Origin: Chloroflexota bacterium
GTDB taxonomy: Bacteria; Chloroflexota; Anaerolineae; Thermoflexales; Thermoflexaceae
NCBI GenBank assembly: GCA_030550075.1
Contig: JAUQQB010000152.1
Location: 1-6,918, forward strand
Length of the DNA: 6,918 nucleotides
Direction of reading: 5' to 3'
In this document: piece after piece, positions 1 to 4,914 of the stretch
How the letters are laid out: every line of letters begins with the position of its first letter
How positions within the stretch are numbered: position 1 is the first letter of the stretch
Position numbers and translations under genes: made by a program
Notes under the pieces: generated by a model
What the model saw: only the letters and a program-made list of their open reading frames with translations
Database searches by the model: none
Told to the model about the DNA's origin: nothing

Positions 1-541
1 TCGACTGGAGAGCCTCCCAGAGCCCGGCACGTTCCAGGGCCTGTCGGGCCGCCCGGCCGTACGGTGCATGATCCGGGTTGGCGATCGCTATGTGGCGGAT
101 CGCAGGGTCCTGGAGGTCGGAGAGGGAACGAAGGGCCTTCGGGAATTTCGGCGAGGCCACCAGGGCCAGCCGTCCCCGGGCATAGAGCCCTTCAGTGCCG
201 GGCACGGTGTGGCCGCCATGGCGGAGCCGCTCGATATATCCCCAATCGGCGGATAAGAAGAGATCAAAAGGTGCTCCGTTCTCGATTTGCTGGGTCAGCT
301 GCCCGCTGGAGCCGTAACTCACGATCACGCGAATCCCTGTCCGGGCCTGATAAACCCGAACCAGCTCCTCCATGGCTACCCGGAGATCGGCAGCAGCCGC
401 CACGAGCAACTCCTTCCCACCCGGATTCCTCTGGCCAGAGAGATGCCCCCCTGAATTCGGGAGCCTGCCCTGACAGGCGGCGAGAGCTAACCCGATGCAG
501 AAGAGCCAGATCGAATAGATCCCTACCTTCGGTTGCTTCAC
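1..541 (-). CDS. modA: Molybdate ABC transporter substrate-binding lipoprotein ModA (partial, C-terminus off the left edge)
   Basis: This is the extracytoplasmic binding protein that captures molybdate (or tungstate) for a ModABC importer. The 180 residues present start at a GTG at 541-539, preceded by GAGGGGG at 557-551 with 9-base spacing. Residues 1-23 form a lipoprotein signal peptide: Lys near the start, a hydrophobic core, and the lipobox LAAC with Cys23 as lipidation site, so the protein should be membrane-anchored outside the cytoplasm. Family landmarks follow in order: an AAAADL segment at 48-53, GSSGQL at 77-82 (oxyanion contact loop), the FDLFLSAD block at 92-99, and the ANPDHAPYG block at 154-162. 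ModA proteins are usually about 250 residues, so roughly 70-80 are missing beyond the window. Only 47 bases separate it from the upstream protease gene, suggesting one transcript. The permease (modB) and ATPase (modC) genes would be expected to the left. Molybdate versus tungstate preference cannot be told from this. Confidence 0.92.
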   Translation of the reverse strand, partial: MKQPKVGIYSIWLFCIGLALAACQGRLPNSGGHLSGQRNPGGKELLVAAAADLRVAMEELVRVYQARTGIRVIVSYGSSGQLTQQIENGAPFDLFLSADWGYIERLRHGGHTVPGTEGLYARGRLALVASPKFPKALRSLSDLQDPAIRHIAIANPDHAPYGRAARQALERAGLWEALQS

Positions 542-588
542 CGAGCAAGTCCCCCTCAGGAATGATGCGGCTTTCCGCCAAGAAGGGA

Positions 589-1776
589 TCACTGCCAGAA
601 CACACTCCAGATCCAATCTACTATAGCATGCACCATGGCAGCGGTCGTGACCTTCCCCGTTTGCAGATACGTCCGCCCGTAAAAGAACCCCGCTATAGTG
701 GCCAGGATGGCGTAAAGACCAACCTTCGGGGGATTGTTCAGATGGGCCAAGCCGAACAGAAGGGAGGATAGCATGAGGGTGTGCAACGGAGGCCATCCCA
801 GCACGCGCTGAAAGTGCACGTGTAACACCCCCCGAAACAGGATCTCCTCCGGGAGTCCGATGAAAAGATAGATCGCCAGCCAGCGGATCAGGGCCTCCGG
901 GGGGTTGGGAAGCGAGGCGGCGGGGACAATGAAACCCGTGAGCAGCCCGAAGGGCAATCCGAAAGCGGCGAAACTCGCCAAATTCAACGCCACAACCCCC
1001 AGATCCCTCCAGGTCCAGCGGAAGGTGAATCCCAGATCCGGGAATCGGCCGGCGAGGATGAGCAACCACAGGAACAACACGATCACGGCCAGGTGAGGAT
1101 ATGAGGGACCTCCAGCGATTAGAGGATTCTCCGGAAGACGCTGAAACTCCACCGCATACCAGAGAAAAAGGATGGCACCAAAGAAGAGCAGATGCGAGCG
1201 CCGCCGGGTCTCCGGAGGCCATCCGAGGAGGAAGGGAACGGGCCAGAGCCCAGCGCCAATCCGGAACGCCCAGCTGATGGGGTCTGATGGAGATGGGCCG
1301 GGGATCAGCAGGAAGGATAGGGCCTCTGCCACCATCAGGCCATCGATAGCCCTCCATGGGGCGCGATTATGAACCACCATCATCGTGGGCACCAGGAGGA
1401 TCGCCAGGCCGAAGAGCAGCGTGCTCAGGGCGAGCGATTCCCCTCGAAGAATGCGCAGCAACTCGCCTCCGAACCACAGGGCGAAGGGGATCCCGTAGAC
1501 TCGTCGGATGTCCGCCCCTATCCAGCGGCGCACGGAATCCACCGGAAGCCAGGCGCTTCCCAAATAGCCTGCCATCAAAGTGGCGAAGAGAACCCAAGCA
1601 GAAAGGGCGAGGCCTGACGGATCCTGCCGGAGGGCAAGGCCTCCGAAACTCAGGACGGCTACGACCCATAGTCCCACCCCCGGCCATTCCTGCCGGATGG
1701 TCGGAATGAGCCCAGCGGGCACCCCGCGGGGGCCCTTGGGGATTCCGGAGGAAGTGGACTTCGAGGTTTTTTCCAT
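589..1776 (-). CDS. CPBP (CAAX/Abi) family intramembrane glutamic metalloprotease
   Basis: This is a 395-residue polytopic membrane protein with many hydrophobic segments, ending in a CPBP/Abi protease domain. The three family motifs are intact near the C-terminus: EEILFR at 310-315 (EExxxR), F341-x3-H345 (FxxxH), and H383-x3-D387 (HxxxD/N). Known members (Rce1, bacterial Abi/CPBP proteins) are intramembrane proteases. Bacterial roles include bacteriocin immunity, secretion and regulation, so the substrate here is unknown. The long N-terminal membrane half (about residues 30-260) is not part of the conserved domain and makes the protein longer than minimal members (about 220-300 residues). 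The ATG at 1776 is preceded by GAGGGGAAGA (1786-1777), a good ribosome binding site. The gene lies directly upstream of modA on the same strand and diverges from the DtxR-family gene. Co-transcription with modA is inferred from spacing; a functional link is not established. Confidence 0.9.
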   Translation of the reverse strand: MEKTSKSTSSGIPKGPRGVPAGLIPTIRQEWPGVGLWVVAVLSFGGLALRQDPSGLALSAWVLFATLMAGYLGSAWLPVDSVRRWIGADIRRVYGIPFALWFGGELLRILRGESLALSTLLFGLAILLVPTMMVVHNRAPWRAIDGLMVAEALSFLLIPGPSPSDPISWAFRIGAGLWPVPFLLGWPPETRRRSHLLFFGAILFLWYAVEFQRLPENPLIAGGPSYPHLAVIVLFLWLLILAGRFPDLGFTFRWTWRDLGVVALNLASFAAFGLPFGLLTGFIVPAASLPNPPEALIRWLAIYLFIGLPEEILFRGVLHVHFQRVLGWPPLHTLMLSSLLFGLAHLNNPPKVGLYAILATIAGFFYGRTYLQTGKVTTAAMVHAIVDWIWSVFWQ

Positions 1777-1803
1777 TCTTCCCCTCGTCTTTTGAAGGGC
1801 GCA

Positions 1804-1832
1804 TTGAACCGCAGTTTAATTTATGTTACACT
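1804..1832 (+). promoter_or_regulatory. Predicted sigma70-type promoter of the DtxR-family regulator gene
   Basis: A TTGAAC (-35, 1804-1809) is separated by 17 bases from TACACT (-10, 1827-1832). TG at 1824-1825 provides an extended -10 (TGn). Transcription would begin near 1839, only about 8 bases before the TTG at 1847 and 14 before the ATG at 1853, so the messenger would be nearly leaderless. This fits the lack of a strong Shine-Dalgarno upstream of the gene. The perfect 10-bp palindrome CTTTTAAAAG (1831-1840) overlaps the -10 end and the predicted start site, where a repressor could act. The promoter is called from sequence match only. Confidence 0.6.
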
Positions 1833-1842
1833 TTTAAAAGAA
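1813..1842 (-). promoter_or_regulatory. Weak candidate promoter for the protease-modA operon
   Basis: Read on the minus strand, TTCTTT (1842-1837) and TAAACT (1818-1813) are 18 bases apart in the AT-rich part of the divergent intergenic region, about 37 bases upstream of the protease ATG. The -35 match is poor. If real, it would overlap the rightward promoter back-to-back, so one bound regulator could control both directions. Support is mainly position and AT-richness. Confidence 0.25.
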
Positions 1843-1846
1843 TTTA

Positions 1847-2545
1847 TTGGAAATGGAGGAAACCCTGAACCGGCGAGAGCAGTCCAGCCGACCGCTCAGC
1901 CCGATGATGCGGGCCTATTTGGCAGAGATCTATCGCATGGGGGAAGGAGGGCCTGTGCGGGCCGCCGCGCTGGCCCGACGTTTAGATGTGACCACCCCTG
2001 CGGTCGTCCGCATGCTGAACCGCCTGGAGGCGTATGGGTTGATCCGACGGACTCGCCATGGGATCCTTTTGACGGAAACCGGCGAGCGGGAGGCGCTGCG
2101 AGGCATCCGCCAGCATCGGATCCTGGAGGCCTTCCTGATGCGCGTGCTGGGCATCGGCTGGGAAGAAGTACACGCCCTGGCCGACCGACTGGATCCCGTG
2201 ATCGACGAGAGGCTATGCGAGCGGATGTATGAGGTCGCCGGGCGTCCAGCCCATTGTCCTCATGGAGATCCCATCCCCACACCAGATGGGCGCATGCCTT
2301 CGCTTTTCGACATTCCGTTAAGCGAAGCGCTCATCGGCGCACGAGGGCAGATCACCCGTGTCAAGACGGAGGATCCCGAACAACTCCGATATCTGGGCTC
2401 CCTGGGTTTGGTCCCTGGGACCTCTTTCGAGGTAATCGCTCGCGCCCCCTTCAACGGACCGCTGCGCCTTCGCCTGGCTCAACATGATGTGATCATTGGG
2501 CTGGAGCTGGCGCATCATATCCGTGTGCTTCTAGAACCAGAGTAG
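1847..2545 (+). CDS. DtxR/MntR-family transcriptional regulator with C-terminal FeoA/SH3-like domain
   Basis: This is a 232-residue putative metal-responsive transcription regulator. Residues 20-85 form the winged-helix DNA-binding domain (AALARRLDVTTPAVVRMLNRL is the helix-turn-helix). About 86-145 is the dimerisation/metal domain ending in the family-typical PHGDPIP (138-144). About 155-230 is a FeoA-like SH3 domain, as in long DtxR/IdeR members. The start is TTG at 1847, or ATG at 1853 two codons later; neither has a strong Shine-Dalgarno and the predicted promoter lies just upstream. By hand alignment to DtxR, ancillary-site residues are kept (H90, E94, H109), but the primary site is changed: M10, C102, E105 and H106 correspond to A23, D113, D116 and P117. 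It may therefore sense a different metal, or none. It diverges from the protease-modA operon, making that operon and its own promoter plausible targets, though this is inference. Confidence 0.9.
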   Translation: MEMEETLNRREQSSRPLSPMMRAYLAEIYRMGEGGPVRAAALARRLDVTTPAVVRMLNRLEAYGLIRRTRHGILLTETGEREALRGIRQHRILEAFLMRVLGIGWEEVHALADRLDPVIDERLCERMYEVAGRPAHCPHGDPIPTPDGRMPSLFDIPLSEALIGARGQITRVKTEDPEQLRYLGSLGLVPGTSFEVIARAPFNGPLRLRLAQHDVIIGLELAHHIRVLLEPE

Positions 2546-2658
2546 ACTCCTTCCAGGGCTTTAGGGAGATCCATTTTTGGAGCTGAGCCGAGCACCGAAG
2601 GCGCTCAGACCAGCTCTAAAACAAGCCTGAATTCCCTCCTCCCCGTCCCTTGGGCCGT

Positions 2659-2683
2659 GGAGAGAGGCTCCTTGACTCTCTTT
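2659..2683 (+). other. Small hairpin followed by T3, possible weak terminator of the regulator gene
   Basis: AGAGAG (2661-2666) pairs with CTCTCT (2676-2681) around a 9-base loop, with two further G-U pairs possible outside. A short T run (2681-2683) is present but there is no proper U-tract. It lies 115 bases after the regulator stop codon. It could be a weak terminator or just part of a dispersed intergenic repeat. Confidence 0.2.
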
Positions 2684-2699
2684 GACGCTTGTCTAGAAG

Positions 2700-2727
2700 G
2701 TGGGAGCGAAAAATTTTTCGCCCCCAC
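2700..2727. repeat. 28-bp near-perfect palindrome with A5T5 centre
   Basis: The 16-bp core GCGAAAAATTTTTCGC (2706-2721) is a perfect palindrome. It extends outward with matching G-rich and C-rich arms (2700-2704 and 2723-2727), broken only by one mismatched pair (A2705 opposite C2722). It sits 48 bases upstream of the hydrolase start codon. No T-run follows, so it is not a standard terminator. It could be a dispersed REP-like intergenic palindrome or a dimeric-regulator operator; GATACT, a -10-like hexamer, begins five bases downstream at 2732. Only one copy is visible in this window. Confidence 0.75.
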
Positions 2728-2775
2728 TCTCGATACTCCAGCGAGTCCATCCGGTGAAGGATCAGGAGGCACCCA

Positions 2776-3645
2776 ATGGTCGCCACTCTCACCCAGTTCA
2801 TCAAAGACCACGGTCTTACGCTCCACCTCAGCCTTTATGAGTTCTCTCCTCAAGCCCCTACGGTGATCTTCCTCCACGGAATGACCGCCCATGCTGGCTT
2901 CTACAGCGAGATGGTCCCGGGCGTGAATTACCTGCGAGCCCTGGCGGAGGCTGGGCTCAACGTGGTCGCCCTGGATCTCCAGGGGCACGGGCGGAGCGGG
3001 GGAACCCGCGGTCACTTCACCTACGCGGACGTCATCCGGAATATCCGGCGGGCGGTGGATTTCGCCATGGAACACTACCATGACCGGATCGGAATCACCG
3101 GCTCCAGCATGGGCGGCATTCTGGCTTTCTACGCCGCGCTGGAGGATCCCCGGATCCGCGCCGTGGTATGCCATAATGTGCTGGATCTGGGGGACATCCG
3201 CCCTGTCCTTTATCTGCGGCGGCACTTCGTTCTGGTTCCGTTGGCCCGGGCGGCGCGGCCGTTTCAATTCCTCCTGGGCTGGATGCCTGTGCCGGTGCGC
3301 GCTTTCCTGGAACCTTCCCATGTCTTCGAGAAGCCAGAGAACCTGCGTCGATGGCAAGCGGATCGGCTCTGTGTGTGGGCCTATTCCTTGAGCGCCTGGA
3401 TCTCGGTGTTTCTGAATCCGGTGGATAAACCCCCTATCGAAGCCATGGCGAAACCCGTGCGCCTTCTGGTTGGCGAGCGCGATCGGATCCTGCCAGCAGA
3501 TTACCACCGGGAGTTCTTCGCCCGGCTTCAATGCCGGAAGGATCTGATTGTGGTGCCTGGAGCTGGACATATGCTGCCTCTGGAATACCTGGAGACCACG
3601 GTCCCCCTCGTGGCCGAATGGTTCCACGAGCATCTTCGCCATTAG
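2776..3645 (+). CDS. Alpha/beta hydrolase (serine aminopeptidase S33 / monoacylglycerol lipase-like)
   Basis: This is a 289-residue cytosolic alpha/beta hydrolase without a signal peptide. The sequence shows the oxyanion-loop HG at 34-35, the LDLQGHGRSGG strand-turn at 66-76, and the nucleophile elbow GSSMG at 109-113 with Ser111. An acidic residue follows in VGERD (Asp236), and the catalytic His265 is in GAGHMLP, giving a complete Ser-Asp-His triad. A proline- and aromatic-rich insertion around 150-215 would be the lid/cap. The HGxxxH-like N-terminus and GHGRSGG are typical of lysophospholipase/monoglyceride lipase-like (Hydrolase_4) proteins, so an ester or acyl substrate is likely but cannot be named. 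AGGAGG at 2764-2769 lies 6 bases before the ATG, a strong ribosome binding site. The stop is 12 bases before the YqeB-family start, so the two are very probably co-transcribed. Confidence 0.9.
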   Translation: MVATLTQFIKDHGLTLHLSLYEFSPQAPTVIFLHGMTAHAGFYSEMVPGVNYLRALAEAGLNVVALDLQGHGRSGGTRGHFTYADVIRNIRRAVDFAMEHYHDRIGITGSSMGGILAFYAALEDPRIRAVVCHNVLDLGDIRPVLYLRRHFVLVPLARAARPFQFLLGWMPVPVRAFLEPSHVFEKPENLRRWQADRLCVWAYSLSAWISVFLNPVDKPPIEAMAKPVRLLVGERDRILPADYHREFFARLQCRKDLIVVPGAGHMLPLEYLETTVPLVAEWFHEHLRH

Positions 3646-3657
3646 CATGCGGCGGCA

Positions 3658-4464
3658 ATGATCCGGGTGGCGGTGAAAGGCGGAGGCGATCTGGGCACCG
3701 GAGCGATCCTGCGGCTCCATCGGGCGGGCTTTCGGGTGTGGGTCACGGAGCTCCCCCAGCCGCTGGCGATCCGACGAGCCGTGGCTGTGGCCAGCGCCGT
3801 TTATGAAGGCGTCATCACCATCGAAGGCCACACCGCCCGCCGGGTGGAGAGCCCATCCGAATTCCCGAGCGTCTGGGAACGTGGGGAAATCCCGGTGCTG
3901 GTCGACCCGGAGGGAGAGAGCATCCGGCGGCTGGGGCCGGAGGTCGTGGTGGATGCGATCATGGCCAAGCGCAACACCGGGACCTCGATCACCGATGCGC
4001 CGGTGGTGGTGGCCCTGGGACCAGGCTTCACCGCCGGCGTGGATTGCCATGCGGTGGTCGAGACGGCGCGGGGCCATGACCTGGGACGGGTCTACTACAT
4101 TGGAAGCGCCCTGCCGGATACGGGGATCCCGGGGACGATCGGCGGGCACGATGTATTGCGGGTGCTGCGAGCCCCGTGCGCCGGACGCTTCCGGGGAATG
4201 CGACGCATCGGCGACCGCGTGGAGGCCGGGGAGATCATCGCCTACGTGGAGGAGACCCCGATTCGGACAGCTATCGCCGGGGTGTTGCGGGGGATCCTCT
4301 TCGATGGCCTGGAGGTGAGGCCCGGCATGAAGGTCGGCGATGTGGATCCCCGGGCGGAAGCCCGCCATTGTTTCACCGTTTCGGATAAATCGTGGGCCGT
4401 CGGCGGAGGGGTCCTGGAGGCCGTGTTGAAGGGCCTTCGGGAACGGGGGCTCATCCCCTGGTGA
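3658..4464 (+). CDS. yqeB: YqeB-family (EF2563) selenium-dependent molybdenum hydroxylase system protein
   Basis: This 268-residue protein is full length for the YqeB/EF2563 family, found beside genes for maturation of selenium-dependent molybdenum hydroxylases (xanthine dehydrogenase-like enzymes). Its biochemical role is not firmly established. The N-terminus has a Rossmann-like glycine motif, KGGGDLGTG (8-16), followed by a beta strand ending VTELPQP. The central part carries DAIMAKRNTGT and VVALGPGFTAG, strongly conserved in the family. The C-terminal third, from LRAPCAGRF to GMKVGDVDPR, has the alternating Gly/Val pattern (RIGDRVEAGEIIAYVEE) of a barrel-sandwich or lipoyl-like fold, but lacks a Met-Lys-Met attachment site. 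The start is ATG at 3658; a weak ribosome binding site and the 12-base gap suggest translational coupling to the hydrolase. The nearby modA agrees with a molybdenum role. No hydroxylase subunit gene, selD, xdhC or mocA-like gene is inside the window. Confidence 0.88.
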   Translation: MIRVAVKGGGDLGTGAILRLHRAGFRVWVTELPQPLAIRRAVAVASAVYEGVITIEGHTARRVESPSEFPSVWERGEIPVLVDPEGESIRRLGPEVVVDAIMAKRNTGTSITDAPVVVALGPGFTAGVDCHAVVETARGHDLGRVYYIGSALPDTGIPGTIGGHDVLRVLRAPCAGRFRGMRRIGDRVEAGEIIAYVEETPIRTAIAGVLRGILFDGLEVRPGMKVGDVDPRAEARHCFTVSDKSWAVGGGVLEAVLKGLRERGLIPW

Positions 4465-4555
4465 GCGGAGCGGACCGATTTATGCAGGGATTTTTGGGGT
4501 TAGGAGGGGCCGCCTTTAGCTGCCCTGCCTGCCCCAGAACCTTCGATTCTTTAAC

Positions 4556-4562
4556 AGGAGGT
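4556..4562 (+). promoter_or_regulatory. Shine-Dalgarno site that fixes the Rieske protein start
   Basis: AGGAGGT is a perfect anti-16S match, located 6 bases before the TTG at 4569. It excludes the much longer reading frame that opens at 4392 inside the preceding gene. The first family-like residues (WIRVAILDEIPVG) begin right after this TTG. Confidence 0.85.
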
Positions 4563-4568
4563 AAACCC

Positions 4569-4880
4569 TTGTGGATCCGCGTCGCCATCCTGGATGAGAT
4601 TCCGGTGGGAAGCGCAAAGGTCTTCATGGTCGAGGGCCGGGCCATTGCGCTGACCCGGGTGGGCGATCAGGTGTTCGCCTTCGGAGATGTCTGCACTCAT
4701 GATGGCGGCCCGCTGGCGGAAGGAAAACTGGAAGGCCATGTGATCCAGTGCCCTCGCCACGGAGCCCGCTTCGACATCCGAACCGGCCGTGTGCTTCGAT
4801 TGCCGGCCGTGGTGCCGATCCCGGTTTACGAGGTGAAAGTGGAAGGGAACGAGGTCTGGGTAAACCCGGCGTCCAGGTAA
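4569..4880 (+). CDS. Small Rieske [2Fe-2S] ferredoxin
   Basis: This is a 103-residue soluble Rieske protein, one domain with no signal peptide or membrane anchor. The cluster ligands are C42-T-H44 and C61-x2-H64 with 16 residues between the two motifs, the normal Rieske spacing. CTHDGGPL and CPRHGARFD are characteristic of ferredoxin subunits of non-heme iron oxygenases and NirD-like proteins. The extra disulphide cysteines of bc1/b6f Rieske proteins are absent, which suggests a low-potential electron carrier. The start is TTG 4569. It begins 104 bases after the YqeB-family gene and ends 34 bases before nagA, on the same strand. No oxygenase, reductase or nitrite reductase large subunit lies alongside, so its redox partner is unknown. 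Stand-alone Rieske ferredoxins of this kind are common in Chloroflexota and actinobacteria. Confidence 0.9.
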   Translation: MWIRVAILDEIPVGSAKVFMVEGRAIALTRVGDQVFAFGDVCTHDGGPLAEGKLEGHVIQCPRHGARFDIRTGRVLRLPAVVPIPVYEVKVEGNEVWVNPASR

Positions 4881-4914
4881 AAGAGCTGCGACGTAACCCT
4901 CGCGGAGGCTACGC

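Noticed and set aside
264..605. Minus-strand ATG frame overlapping the start of modA
   Set aside because: It is in a different frame from the signal peptide and ModA blocks, and its translation has no homology-like features. It is a shadow of modA.
64..771. A 235-codon plus-strand open frame at the left end
   Set aside because: It is antisense to modA and to the end of the protease gene. The translation is rich in R, G, P and S, without protein-like patterning.
2672..2710. TTGACT and TTGACG as -35 boxes for the hydrolase operon
   Set aside because: No acceptable -10 hexamer occurs 16-18 bases downstream of either. GATACT at 2732 is too far away.
2605..4368. A 587-codon open frame on the minus strand across the spacer, hydrolase and YqeB-family genes
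   Set aside because: It is antisense to two clear genes with complete motifs. Its translation is low-complexity (rich in H, R, P, G, D) with no recognisable domain. Long antisense frames are expected from strong GC3 bias.
4392..4568. N-terminal extension of the Rieske protein
   Set aside because: It overlaps the preceding gene, lacks family similarity, and a perfect Shine-Dalgarno lies directly before the TTG at 4569.
4465..4568. Terminator in the YqeB-Rieske gap (GGGGC at 4505-4509, GCCCC at 4532-4536)
   Set aside because: The stem is only about 5 bp around a loop of over 20 bases, with no T-run.
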